A DNA stretch of 64,000 nucleotides. Origin: Anaerolineales bacterium (GTDB taxonomy: Bacteria; Chloroflexota; Anaerolineae; Anaerolineales; Villigracilaceae). Position numbers and translations under genes: made by a program. Below, in pieces: positions 17,490-25,647 of this stretch (position 1 is the stretch's first letter; each line of letters opens with the position of its first letter). The DNA lies in NCBI GenBank assembly GCA_015075725.1, contig JABTTV010000001.1, positions 3,649,223-3,713,222 of the forward strand. The letters run 5' to 3'. The notes beneath the pieces were generated by a model. It searched no databases, was not told the origin of the DNA, and saw only the letters and a list, made by a program, of their open reading frames with translations.

Positions 17490-17519
17490 CAAAAAACCAC
17501 AGGATGCGATATCCTGCGG
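17490..17519 (-). terminator. Second of two tandem intrinsic terminators upstream of RIO kinase
   Basis: On the minus strand CCGCAGGAT and ATCCTGTGG pair (one G-U) around a 5-nt loop and are followed by TTTTTTG. It lies 25 bp before the RIO kinase start codon. Confidence 0.75.
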
Positions 17520-17546
17520 CTGAAATGGGATGGTGTCCCATCCTAC

Positions 17547-17577
17547 AAAAAAACCGCAGGCGGGGCGCGCCTGCGGT
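17547..17577 (-). terminator. Intrinsic terminator after the 20-codon ORF
   Basis: On the minus strand CCGCAGGC (17576-17569) pairs with GCCTGCGG (17561-17554) and is followed by seven T residues. It is a canonical Rho-independent terminator 18 bp after the stop of the short ORF. Confidence 0.85.
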
Positions 17578-17594
17578 CGTCGGTTGGAAAGCGA

Positions 17595-17657
17595 TTACGA
17601 CACGCACAAAGGAGGCGCGCTGAACAGATTGGCAGTGAGTACTGATTTGGCTTGCAT
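17595..17657 (-). CDS. 20-residue leader-like peptide ORF
   Basis: A 21-codon ORF encodes MQAKSVLTANLFSAPPLCVS. It has a strong Shine-Dalgarno (AAAGGAGGC, complement of 17666-17674) 8 nt before the ATG, and a well-spaced promoter immediately upstream. The reading frame itself contains GCCTCCTTT (complement of 17608-17616), a perfect 9-nt complement of that Shine-Dalgarno, so the mRNA could mask its own ribosome site. A strong terminator follows. This resembles a leader peptide/attenuator or a stand-alone micropeptide gene. No family is recognised and translation is unproven. Confidence 0.5.
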   Translation of the reverse strand: MQAKSVLTANLFSAPPLCVS

Positions 17658-17696
17658 GTTTTCGAGCCTCCTTTCGTGGAATGAGATTGTGATCGA

Positions 17697-17725
17697 ATTT
17701 TATGCCAGTGGTTATGACGCGTCAA
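17697..17725 (-). promoter_or_regulatory. Sigma-70-type promoter of the short transcription unit
   Basis: On the minus strand TTGACG (17725-17720) and TAAAAT (17702-17697) are separated by exactly 17 nt. The -35 box overlaps the stop codon of the EamA gene. The next features downstream are the Shine-Dalgarno and ATG of the 20-codon ORF. Confidence 0.7.
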
Positions 17726-18615
17726 GCCCCAGTTTTGCGGTAGAACGCCCCCAGCCACACCCCGGCGATAACGATCAAACCGCCGATGACGAAGGGCAAA
17801 GTGACCTTTTCATTTGCCAGCAACGCCGCAAGGACGGTAGCGGTCAGCGGGAAAAATAGAATGGAATAGGATGCCGCGGAAGCCGTCCAACGAGTAAGGA
17901 CGTAGACGAACATATAAAACATCATCACCGAGCCAAATAGAATAAGGTAGACAAGGGCCGTCCAACCGGTCGAGGTGGATGGAAAATCCCACGTTTCGTG
18001 CGCAACGACCGAAGCAATGCCAAGGAATAATGCCCCGGCAAACAAGGACAAGGCATTGATAATGACCGGGTTGCTTTTCACAGAATATATCTTGAAAATA
18101 ATATTCCCCTCCGCGCCGATCAATGCGCCAAAAAGCAAGGCGATGATGCCGGGAATTAATTCACGTCCACCCGGCTGGGCATTGACGGAAATCGCCAGCC
18201 CGGCGAATGCCACCAGTCCGCCGACGAGAGATCGAAGACGGAAACTTTCAAGACGATGCAAAACCGCCAACACCAGGGTGAATAACGGTCCGGTCGAGAT
18301 GACGATGGTGGCAAGACTCACAGGGACGGTTTGCAAACCCCAATACAGCAAGGCGAAGCCCACACCTGTGGAGGCGAATCCGTTGACGGCAATCACAGCG
18401 GCATCTTTGAACGTCGGCATGGACATTTTTCGCCAGAACAGAATCGCCCAGTAGATCAATGCCGCAGGCATAAGGCGAAGGAAAGCTCCCCAGAACGGAG
18501 CCAGTTCCAGATTACTAAAACGAATGGCGACCGAATTCGAACCTCCAAGCAAAACGACGAGGAGAAATGCGATGAGGGATTTATTATCGGTACGGTGGAG
18601 GGAAAATTCAGTCAT
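17722..18615 (-). CDS. EamA-family (drug/metabolite) transporter
   Basis: A 297-residue membrane protein with ten predicted helices arranged as two EamA halves, as in the DMT superfamily. Recognisable parts include GGSNSVAIRFSNLELAPFWG near the N-terminus, GLQTVPVSLATIVISTGPLF, and FPLTATVLAALLANEKVTLP with the closing helix IGGLIVIAGVWLGAF. The start at 18615 has GAGA upstream; 18624 is an alternative. It lies 27 bp downstream of a lipoprotein hydrolase gene on the same strand. The substrate is unknown. Confidence 0.9.
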   Translation of the reverse strand: MTEFSLHRTDNKSLIAFLLVVLLGGSNSVAIRFSNLELAPFWGAFLRLMPAALIYWAILFWRKMSMPTFKDAAVIAVNGFASTGVGFALLYWGLQTVPVSLATIVISTGPLFTLVLAVLHRLESFRLRSLVGGLVAFAGLAISVNAQPGGRELIPGIIALLFGALIGAEGNIIFKIYSVKSNPVIINALSLFAGALFLGIASVVAHETWDFPSTSTGWTALVYLILFGSVMMFYMFVYVLTRWTASAASYSILFFPLTATVLAALLANEKVTLPFVIGGLIVIAGVWLGAFYRKTGA

Positions 18616-18642
18616 ATCTCTCATTTCGTTAAATTAAATCGC

Positions 18643-19731
18643 TCATTTCACATACTTATCAAAAAACAACTGGGTCTTTGCCATGAAAACAAACCATGGA
18701 TCGCCAATAAAGGAGTGCTCTTCGCCCTGATAGCCGAATATCTGCGCCTCCACACCGGCTTCGATAAAGGCATCGTACATTTTCTTTGACCACTCGGGCG
18801 GCGTGCCAGCAGAGGTTTTCCCGTCTTCAGTGCCATACACGATCTGGACAGGGGCTTTGACCTTGTCAAAATGGTACAGCGGAGAAACAGCCTCCAGCAT
18901 AACCGGGTCCGTCGTCGCGTCGAAGTATGATGCGGTGAGGTTGGGAGGCAAATCCAGCGGGAGGATATCCGAGGAGTTGCATCCGAATGCCGCTTCGCCT
19001 TCGTAAACATCCCCCACACAGCCGGGACCCCAGCGGCCGATAATATCGGCAAAATCGGCACTGACGGATGAATACAGAACGGCGGCTTTGATGCGATCCT
19101 CAATGATGGTGAGAACTTTGGCGGTGATGCCGCCGCCCATGCTGTGACCCCACATGCCGATGCGGGTCGTATCCGCTTCGGGTATGGATGGGAGCGCATA
19201 CATCAAGTTGACGACATCGATGACCTGCCCGGAGTAGAACAAACTCTCGCCGGTATCCGAGCCGCCCCAACTGCGATAATCTGATGACACGGTCAGATAG
19301 CCTTTGCGGTTGAGAAAATCGGCGGCCCGATCAGTACCGTCGCCGGAGTTGTAGATGTAACGAGAAAAGAACCCATGATTCATCACAATGACCGGATAGG
19401 GCGGCTCGCCCGCCTTCGGAATTTGCAGAACACCGGTGATGGTCAAGCCATCGCTGGGATATTGAATCAGGTAACGCGTGAAATGATCGGTATCGAGGAG
19501 GGTTTCGCGGATTGTGATCCTCCCGTTTTCAAATTCGCGGCTGCGCAAACCCGCGATGGTGTACGGCTCGATGGATTCTTCCCTCGTGAGGGTTGCGGTG
19601 GGAACGGGGGTCTTCGTCGGCTCGAGAGTAGGCGGGACAATGGTGACGATCAATTGCGCCGAAGTTGGCGCGGCGACTTGCGCCGCGGAACAAGCCGATA
19701 CAAAAAGCCCCAAAACCAGCAGTCGTTTCAT
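18643..19731 (-). CDS. Alpha/beta-hydrolase lipoprotein (paralogue 1)
   Basis: A 362-residue exported hydrolase. A signal peptide with lipobox VSAC is followed by a Thr/Pro linker and then an alpha/beta-hydrolase fold: oxyanion-side VIVMNHGFFSR, nucleophile GHSMGGG near residue 196, and a late acid/His pair in IVYGTEDGKTSA and EEHSFIG. It resembles dienelactone hydrolase/prolyl oligopeptidase-type esterases or peptidases. It is a close paralogue of the gene at 20725-21819. A TAAAAT box lies 7 nt before the ATG and no Shine-Dalgarno is visible, suggesting a leaderless mRNA. Confidence 0.9.
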   Translation of the reverse strand: MKRLLVLGLFVSACSAAQVAAPTSAQLIVTIVPPTLEPTKTPVPTATLTREESIEPYTIAGLRSREFENGRITIRETLLDTDHFTRYLIQYPSDGLTITGVLQIPKAGEPPYPVIVMNHGFFSRYIYNSGDGTDRAADFLNRKGYLTVSSDYRSWGGSDTGESLFYSGQVIDVVNLMYALPSIPEADTTRIGMWGHSMGGGITAKVLTIIEDRIKAAVLYSSVSADFADIIGRWGPGCVGDVYEGEAAFGCNSSDILPLDLPPNLTASYFDATTDPVMLEAVSPLYHFDKVKAPVQIVYGTEDGKTSAGTPPEWSKKMYDAFIEAGVEAQIFGYQGEEHSFIGDPWFVFMAKTQLFFDKYVK

Positions 19732-19774
19732 GCCCGGTATTTTACTTTATGACACTTTTTTGGTGAATTTTTTC

Positions 19775-19803
19775 TTGTCCGCTGGGCAGACGGACTGTAT
19801 AAT
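19775..19803 (+). promoter_or_regulatory. Sigma-70-type promoter for the 19952 membrane protein
   Basis: TTGTCC (19775-19780) and TATAAT (19798-19803) are separated by exactly 17 nt. Transcription would start near 19810, about 140 nt before the ATG. Confidence 0.7.
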
Positions 19804-19951
19804 TAACTATATAAGGTCTTCTATATCGAAATTAGCGCACACACATCTGACGCCCAGGACTGCCCGTCAGGAGGTATTTTACGCCTCACCTCTCTCTTCG
19901 TCGAAAGACGACACCGTTTGTACTTAAATAAACAGCAGGAAGGAGATCGTA
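19804..19951 (+). promoter_or_regulatory. Long structured 5' leader upstream of membrane protein
   Basis: The expected 5' untranslated region is about 140 nt, much longer than elsewhere in the window. It contains AGGAGGT (19869-19875) facing ACCTC (19888-19892), with no start codon behind the Shine-Dalgarno-like box, and a perfect GNRA hairpin TCGTC-GAAA-GACGA (19898-19911). A cis-regulatory RNA is possible; I could not match it to a known riboswitch class. Confidence 0.4.
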
Positions 19952-20536
19952 ATGAAAACCACATCCTTATTTAAGCTGGGAGGGATCGCCGTTCTGCTCT
20001 CGGCGTCCCTAACGGGTCTTGGTCGCCTGATCTATTACCTGTCCGAACAGCCGGTCCTGCCGACCATGATGGACACATGGCGTGGAATTATGGCAGGCGC
20101 ATTATTCGTTCTGGGATTCGGCGCTGTCTATGCGCGTCAGTCTAAAGCGGGCGGCATCCTCGGATTGGTCGGCTATATCCTCATCTTGCTCGCTCAGCTG
20201 TATTTTGTTGCAAGCGATGCGGTCAGCCTGGGTGTGGTTGCAGGTTTGGCTACTGATGAACAAATAGCGCAAGTCCCTGCGTATGCTGTGTCCAGTTCCA
20301 TACTGCAGTGGGTTTGGGTGGCAGGTCTGCTTGTTTTCGGCATTTCGATCTACCGTACACAGGTGTTTCCGAAACAGGCCGGTCTGCTTCTTGTACTGCT
20401 GGGTCTGATCCAACCGCTTACGGTGTCGCTGGTATGGACGCGTGTCATTTACATACTCCTTTATGTCATTGGCTGGGCATGGCTCGGCTGGGACTTGTAT
20501 TCCAGAGCCGGCATACAAAAAGATGAAAAGTCATAA
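19952..20536 (+). CDS. Six-helix integral membrane protein of unknown function
   Basis: A 194-residue hydrophobic protein with about six membrane segments (starting FKLGGIAVLLSASLTGLGRL and ending YVIGWAWLGWDLYS). AAGGAG lies 7 nt before the ATG. I do not recognise a family with certainty; the overall layout resembles DUF4386-like or other small membrane proteins. It has its own promoter and long leader, and it is flanked on both sides by the two paralogous lipoprotein hydrolases, which are read from the opposite strand. Confidence 0.8.
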   Translation: MKTTSLFKLGGIAVLLSASLTGLGRLIYYLSEQPVLPTMMDTWRGIMAGALFVLGFGAVYARQSKAGGILGLVGYILILLAQLYFVASDAVSLGVVAGLATDEQIAQVPAYAVSSSILQWVWVAGLLVFGISIYRTQVFPKQAGLLLVLLGLIQPLTVSLVWTRVIYILLYVIGWAWLGWDLYSRAGIQKDEKS

Positions 20537-20724
20537 TCGCGCCTGACACAGCGTACACTCCCTCCCCGCCATGTTAGCAAGGCAAACACCCAGCGCAGGC
20601 TTGTGCCCCACTGGCGAGGTTTATGCTGCGCTCATCGAAGGGCTAGGGGACGAGACAAAATGCCGCAGGCAGTTTAGATTTTGGCGAATGGTATCAAAAG
20701 ATGCGACATAATGAACGAATTTGC

Positions 20725-21819
20725 TCATTTCAAATTCTCATCGAAAAAGCGGGCAACGCGATCCATGAACACCAGCCATGCATCGCCCGTGAAGGAATGC
20801 CGCTGACCTTGATATATGAAAAGTTCAACATCCGCGCCAGCATCGAGCAATCCTTGATTCAATTTGTACGACCACTCAGGCGGAGTCGAGCCAATGTAGT
20901 CGCCATCTGCTGAACCGATGTGGATCTGAACGGGGACATCCACCGAATCGAGATGATAATAAGGGGCGATCTCGCGCATCCTTTCCGGACTTTGAGCTGA
21001 TTCGACATAAGCGGCGATGACCTCCGCCGAAAGCGATTCGGGAATCACATCCGCTGAATTGCAGGTCTCAAGCAATTCACCCGCGGCAATATCACCGATG
21101 CAGCCATATCCCCAGCGCGCTATGAGATCGGCATCGTCTGCGGAATTGGGCGCGTACAAGACCGCCGCCCTGACAGGCGTCTCAAGCGTGAGTATCTTCG
21201 TCGTAATCCCACCGCCCATGGAATGCCCCCACATGCCAATTCGGGACACATCCGCCTGCGGGATCGAATCAAGCGAAGCCAGCAAATTCATCACATCCGC
21301 CACCAGACCCGTATGGAAAAAAGAAATGCCGAAATCGGAGCCGCCCCATGTTCGATAATCGGATGAAATGGTGATGTACCCCCTCTGTGCCAGATATTCC
21401 GCCGCGCGCTGGGAACCATCACCCGATGAATAATCACTACGCGGGTAAAAGCCATGATTCATGACCACGACAGGAAACATCCCCTCCCCGGCCGGGATGT
21501 TGAGCACACCGGTGATCTTCAACCCGTCCGAAGGATGGGAAAACAGATAACTGCTGAATTGGTCATTGAAGGCAATCCGCGCGCCAATTTCGACCTGACC
21601 GCCGGGAAAATCCCTTTCACGCAAGCCCGCGATCGTATAAGGGTACATCAAATGCGGCAAGGCAGTTGTCGTCGGCGTGACTGCCGGGATACGTGTCGAT
21701 TCCGGGGTCTTTGTCGATGTAATGATACTTACAACAGGAGGAGGCAAGGTGGCTGAAGGCGTTACCAGGACCGCGGAACAGCCGGATAGAAAAAGCGTTA
21801 AAGCCAGCAGGCATTTCAT
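20725..21819 (-). CDS. Alpha/beta-hydrolase lipoprotein (paralogue 2)
   Basis: A 364-residue exported hydrolase with lipobox LSGC, a Thr/Pro-rich linker and the same catalytic blocks as the 18643-19731 protein (VVVMNHGFYPR, MWGHSMGGGITTK, late GQRHSFTGDAWLVF). The two proteins align along their full length, including the YPYTIAGLRERDF-type region, so they arose by duplication. A TAAAAT box lies 9 nt before the ATG and shares the core AAAGTAAAAT with the paralogue's promoter. Likely an esterase or peptidase; substrate unknown. Confidence 0.9.
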   Translation of the reverse strand: MKCLLALTLFLSGCSAVLVTPSATLPPPVVSIITSTKTPESTRIPAVTPTTTALPHLMYPYTIAGLRERDFPGGQVEIGARIAFNDQFSSYLFSHPSDGLKITGVLNIPAGEGMFPVVVMNHGFYPRSDYSSGDGSQRAAEYLAQRGYITISSDYRTWGGSDFGISFFHTGLVADVMNLLASLDSIPQADVSRIGMWGHSMGGGITTKILTLETPVRAAVLYAPNSADDADLIARWGYGCIGDIAAGELLETCNSADVIPESLSAEVIAAYVESAQSPERMREIAPYYHLDSVDVPVQIHIGSADGDYIGSTPPEWSYKLNQGLLDAGADVELFIYQGQRHSFTGDAWLVFMDRVARFFDENLK

Positions 21820-21865
21820 TGGTGCAATATTTTACTTTACCCCCATGTGCCGGATAATAAGCAAG

Positions 21866-22198
21866 TTACAAACTTGGCGCCTTCCACTTTTTGATCACAT
21901 CCACGAAGGGTGGATCGATCTTCTTCCCATTGTACGGATACCAGCCCAATTCTCCGCGCACGGCTTGTTCTTTCAATTCGGTTGAGCCCCAAACAAGAGA
22001 TGCTCCCGCCGCGCCAAGCAACGCGGAAATCCAGACATTCGAGACGAACAATGCACCGACGATGAGGGCAATACCAAATCCCATCACATAGGGCCACCAA
22101 AGATAGCCAAAGTAGCGTTCGCCGCGAATGACCCAGATGAATCCCAGGCCGATAATGAAAAGAGCGGCAATCCCGACCCATAAACCAAAGGTATTCAT
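21866..22198 (-). CDS. DUF4491-family membrane protein A
   Basis: A 110-residue protein with three to four membrane segments (MNTFGLWVGIAALFIIGLGF) and the C-terminal pattern ELKEQAVRGELGWYPYNG that fits DUF4491 (small membrane proteins of unknown role, usually ending in a xGWFPxN motif). The ATG shares one base with the stop of the upstream homologue (TGATG). The longer frame to 22294 overlaps that gene and is not supported. Confidence 0.75.
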   Translation of the reverse strand: MNTFGLWVGIAALFIIGLGFIWVIRGERYFGYLWWPYVMGFGIALIVGALFVSNVWISALLGAAGASLVWGSTELKEQAVRGELGWYPYNGKKIDPPFVDVIKKWKAPSL

Positions 22199-22614
22199 CA
22201 GGCACGCTCCTTCATGGATGAAAGTTCTTCCGCCGTGTATGCGCGTCCGATCGGGTCGCGGGCAAGCAGGTCTAGCGTTGTCGCTCCGGGGCATTCGGCG
22301 AGAATTTTAACATGGCGCGGATTGTTTGGGTTGGCGGGTGCCTCCCCATTTTCGATGCGCCTTGGCTGGCGGACAGCGATCTCGAGCGCGTCCCAGAACA
22401 AGGTGATAGCGAGAATCCCGCCTGCGGCGGAGAGCACCATGTTCGAGATCCAGAAAGAGACGGCGAGAAATCCAATACCAAGAAGGATGGCAATCAAGGT
22501 CGGCTTCCATAGATGAACAACGTCACGTTCGATCTTGCGTACAGATACATGCCCCCACCATATTCCAAAGAATGTCGCCAGAGCGGCGACAAGCCCAACA
22601 AAATTTATTTCCAT
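22198..22614 (-). CDS. DUF4491-like membrane protein B
   Basis: A 138-residue protein beginning MEINFVGLVAALATFFGIWW, a typical DUF4491 N-terminus, with three membrane helices and a longer soluble tail (DLLARDPIGRAYTAEEL). GGGAG lies 6 nt before the ATG at 22614. It is a diverged tandem partner of the following gene and is read before it. Its promoter region is shared divergently with hemG. Function unknown. Confidence 0.7.
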   Translation of the reverse strand: MEINFVGLVAALATFFGIWWGHVSVRKIERDVVHLWKPTLIAILLGIGFLAVSFWISNMVLSAAGGILAITLFWDALEIAVRQPRRIENGEAPANPNNPRHVKILAECPGATTLDLLARDPIGRAYTAEELSSMKERA

Positions 22615-22823
22615 AAAATCTCCCATAGCAGATGATGCACTCGCGGCAGAAAATTTTATCGTGTAATTTACGATATTGCCCATGCAGTTAGTCTATTATA
22701 TTCAGTGACATTTTTCATGTTATTTCTCTTATCAAATCCTTACTGAAACCTCCATAATCTCCATACCCAATTCGACGAACGAAAATAAAATCAACGTCGA
22801 GGAGAGCATCACAGGAGACGTGC

Positions 22824-24209
22824 ATGCGCATCGTTGTTATTGGCGGGGGGATCACAGGCTTGAGCGCTGCGTGGGAATTGCAGCAGCGTGGCATCGACTA
22901 CACATTACTTGAGGCCTCCAACCGTTGGGGCGGCAAGGTCATTTCACAAAGAATCGAGTTGAATAACGCTTCATTTCTCGTCGAAGGCGGACCCGACACC
23001 CTCATCACTCGCAAACCCGAAGCATGGGTTCTCGCAAAGGAATTGGGGATGCTCGACCAGGTCGTGAATCCCGGCTCGGAGATGAGCGGGACATATGTGC
23101 TGGATAACGCCTCTCTCCACCCGCTGCCTGTTTCACCCGCCCGGTTTTTTTCCACGCCGCTGCTGACATTGCGCGGCAAATTGCGCATGCTGGCGGAGCC
23201 ATTCCAACCCGCCCGGCGCGACGATGGCGATGAGTCTCTTGCTGATTTCGTCCGTCGCAGATTGGGGCAGGAAGCATTGGATAAATTTATCGGTCCGGTC
23301 TTGGGCGGCATCTACAACACAGACCCGGAGAAGCAAAGCATCATGGTCTCTTCGCCCGTGATGCGTGAAATGGAAAAGGACGGAGGCGGTCTATTCCTCG
23401 GCGCGTTGAAACGCGCTTTCAGAGGCAATAAGAAAATGAATGCTGAAAAGAAACCGCGTTTTGTTTCGTTCAAGAACGGTCTGCAAGCCCTGACCGATGA
23501 ATTGGCGCGCCAACTCACAGGAGATTTGCGGTTGAACACGCGAGTCGCTTCGGTGATGAAAAAAGATGGGCAGTCTCGAGTGATGCTGGAGAATGGAGAA
23601 CGTCTGTTCGCGGATGGGGTGATTCTGACGACACTGGCGCAACAGGCTTCGGCGTTGGTCAAGGAACTTTCCGCTGAGGCAAGCCGGGGATTAAGTGCGA
23701 TGCGTCAGCAAAACATCGGCACATTGTCGCTGGTGTACCGCGAGTCGGATATCCCTGAAAAACCAGTCGTGAATGGATTGATGATTCCCCGCCGTGAAAA
23801 ACGGATGATCGATGCGGTCACGTTCACGTCGCGCAAGATGCCGGAGCGATCCACGCCGGGGTATGCAGTGGTGCGCGTGTTCATCGGCGGCGGCGCGCCT
23901 GAGATGGTGGAATTCAGCGATGAAGAGTTGATCGCCGCTGTGAAGCGCGAACTCGGCGAAGTGCTTGGCATCACCGCCGACCCGCAAACATGGGCGGCGT
24001 TTCGCTGGGAGTGTGGTTTTCCACAAGCCGAAGTGGGGCATTTGGAACGCGTGGATGAGATCGAAAAAATGCTGCCTGCTGGTATCGCGCTGGCTGGCAG
24101 TTCGTACCGCGGCATTGCCGTACCGGATTGTATTCGACAAGGGCGCGAGGCGGCGGTGAAAATAGTTGCGTCATTGCTAGGCGGTTTGGTGCCGCCGAAG
24201 CAATCTTAA
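22824..24209 (+). CDS. hemG: Protoporphyrinogen oxidase (HemG/HemY-type, FAD)
   Basis: This enzyme oxidises protoporphyrinogen IX to protoporphyrin IX (or coproporphyrinogen III in related Gram-positive enzymes) in haem synthesis. The 461-residue protein has the FAD dinucleotide fold VVIGGGITGLSAAWEL, then LLEASNRWGGKVIS, PDTLITRKPEAWVLAKELGM, and the C-terminal FAD contact GIALAGSSYRGIAVPDCIRQG. GGAG lies upstream of the ATG. The last dozen residues (LLGGLVPPKQS region) and the stop codon come from a palindromic repeat, so the original C-terminus has been replaced or extended. It is followed by a PucC-like transporter. Confidence 0.92.
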   Translation: MRIVVIGGGITGLSAAWELQQRGIDYTLLEASNRWGGKVISQRIELNNASFLVEGGPDTLITRKPEAWVLAKELGMLDQVVNPGSEMSGTYVLDNASLHPLPVSPARFFSTPLLTLRGKLRMLAEPFQPARRDDGDESLADFVRRRLGQEALDKFIGPVLGGIYNTDPEKQSIMVSSPVMREMEKDGGGLFLGALKRAFRGNKKMNAEKKPRFVSFKNGLQALTDELARQLTGDLRLNTRVASVMKKDGQSRVMLENGERLFADGVILTTLAQQASALVKELSAEASRGLSAMRQQNIGTLSLVYRESDIPEKPVVNGLMIPRREKRMIDAVTFTSRKMPERSTPGYAVVRVFIGGGAPEMVEFSDEELIAAVKRELGEVLGITADPQTWAAFRWECGFPQAEVGHLERVDEIEKMLPAGIALAGSSYRGIAVPDCIRQGREAAVKIVASLLGGLVPPKQS

Positions 24210-24247
24210 TTAACCAGGGGATTGCTTCGGGCTTCGCCCTCGCAATG
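24172..24247. repeat. Palindromic repeat, copy 2 (forms the hemG 3' end)
   Basis: CATTGCTAG (24172-24180, one mismatch to the consensus arm), GAAGCAATC (24197-24205), GATTGCTTC (24220-24228) and CTCGCAATG (24239-24247) follow the same order as copies 1 and 3. The hemG stop codon (24207-24209) lies inside it. The PucC-like gene starts 23 bp after it. Confidence 0.8.
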
Positions 24248-24269
24248 ACATTTGAAACAAGGAGACATA

Positions 24270-25592
24270 ATGAAAATCGTTCGAACTCTCAACAACTTCA
24301 GGCTGGCTTTCTTTTCGATTGCGTATGGTTTAAGCGGCGCATTGATCGGCGGGACGTTGAACCGCATTATGATCGCAGAACTGGCATTGCCTGCCACGCT
24401 GGTGGCGTTCTTCTTTGCCATTCCGCTATTGATCTCGCCGGTGCGTGTGTGGCTTGGCTATCGCTCCGACGGTTACCCCATTTTCGGTAAACGCCGCGAG
24501 CCGTATATCGTTTTTGGCGCGTTGGTGATCGGCTTGGGAATTATCGCTTCGGCAAATGTTGCGACGCAGTCCGCGCAGTTGGGCGGTATGTTGGTCTTGA
24601 GCGGCGTGCTCTCTTTCATGCTCTACGGGCTGGGGCGCAACCTCGCACACAACACCTATCAGGCGTTGGTCTCTGACCGTTACGAGGGGACGCATCGCAC
24701 GCGCGCCATCACCATGTATGAAGTGGCAACCCTGCTCGGTGCGGTAATGGGCGCTGGGTTCATCGGCAAAGCGTTGGAAGTGTATGAACCCGCCCGCCTC
24801 ATCAGCGTGGCAACGGGTGTAGCAACGGTCATCTTTGTGCTGGCTTCCTTGGCTGCCATCGGGCAGGAACCGAAAAGTTCCGTGGTACAAACGGCTTCTG
24901 AACAGGCGCGCAAGATGCCGTTCAAGCAGGTCTTCAAAGAGTTGGTGTGGGCAGACCCGCAAGTGCGGACTCTGTTCACGCTGGTCATTTTCACATTCGT
25001 CGGCACATTGGCGCAGGATGCCCTGCTCGAACCTTATGGCGCATTGGTGCTTGGAATGAGCGTGGGCGACACCACCCGCCTGACCATGTACTGGGGCTTT
25101 GGCGTGCTCGCTTCGATGCTCGCCTCAGGCTTGTTCCTGATCAAGTGGCTGGGATTCATGAAGTTGATGCGCGCCGGCATCATCGCCAGCATTCTGGTAT
25201 TTGTCGGCTTGATCGTCACCGGCATGATGGACAACGTTGGTATCTTCAAAAGCCTGGTCTTCGTGATGGGGCTTGGCACAGGGTTGGCGGGCGCAGGCAT
25301 GTTAAGCGGAATCATCTCTTTCACGACGCCGATCCGCGCCGGGATGTTGATGGGCGTGTTTGGCGTGGCGAATATGGTTGGTCATGCCTTTGGTAACCTG
25401 CTCGGCGGCGCAATTGTAGACAGCGTCCGCATTGCGACGGGAAACGCTTTTGCCGCCTACTCCTCCCTTTTCGGTATGGAAGCGATCATGCTTGGTATTG
25501 CATTGTATCTTTCCACACGGCTCAACCCGAGCGCCTCGCGCGCCCACACCGAAGAAACCGAAGTCCTCGCGGCAGCCGCTGCAGCGGATTAG
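24270..25592 (+). CDS. BCD-family MFS transporter (PucC/LhaA-like)
   Basis: A 440-residue twelve-helix MFS protein. The N-terminal half FSIAYGLSGALIGGTLNRIM, AELALPATLVAFFFAIPLLI and SPVRVWLGYRSDGYPIFGKR is characteristic of the PucC/bacteriochlorophyll delivery family. Family knowledge: in phototrophs these proteins help assemble light-harvesting complexes and are thought to handle tetrapyrrole pigments. The ATG at 24270 has AAGGAG 6 nt upstream. It is co-directional with hemG, 60 bp downstream, which hints at a tetrapyrrole cargo in this organism; no photosynthesis gene is visible. Confidence 0.85.
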   Translation: MKIVRTLNNFRLAFFSIAYGLSGALIGGTLNRIMIAELALPATLVAFFFAIPLLISPVRVWLGYRSDGYPIFGKRREPYIVFGALVIGLGIIASANVATQSAQLGGMLVLSGVLSFMLYGLGRNLAHNTYQALVSDRYEGTHRTRAITMYEVATLLGAVMGAGFIGKALEVYEPARLISVATGVATVIFVLASLAAIGQEPKSSVVQTASEQARKMPFKQVFKELVWADPQVRTLFTLVIFTFVGTLAQDALLEPYGALVLGMSVGDTTRLTMYWGFGVLASMLASGLFLIKWLGFMKLMRAGIIASILVFVGLIVTGMMDNVGIFKSLVFVMGLGTGLAGAGMLSGIISFTTPIRAGMLMGVFGVANMVGHAFGNLLGGAIVDSVRIATGNAFAAYSSLFGMEAIMLGIALYLSTRLNPSASRAHTEETEVLAAAAAAD

Positions 25593-25601
25593 CATGTAGA
25601 T

Positions 25602-25644
25602 AAAAAAGCGACGGCCGCCTTAATCAAAGGTGACCGTCGCTTTT
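25602..25644. terminator. Bidirectional terminator between convergent genes
   Basis: AAAAGCGACGG and CCGTCGCTTTT form a strong stem with A-run on one side and T-run on the other. It sits between the convergent PucC-like gene and the histidine kinase gene and can serve both. Confidence 0.85.
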
Positions 25645-25647
25645 GAT

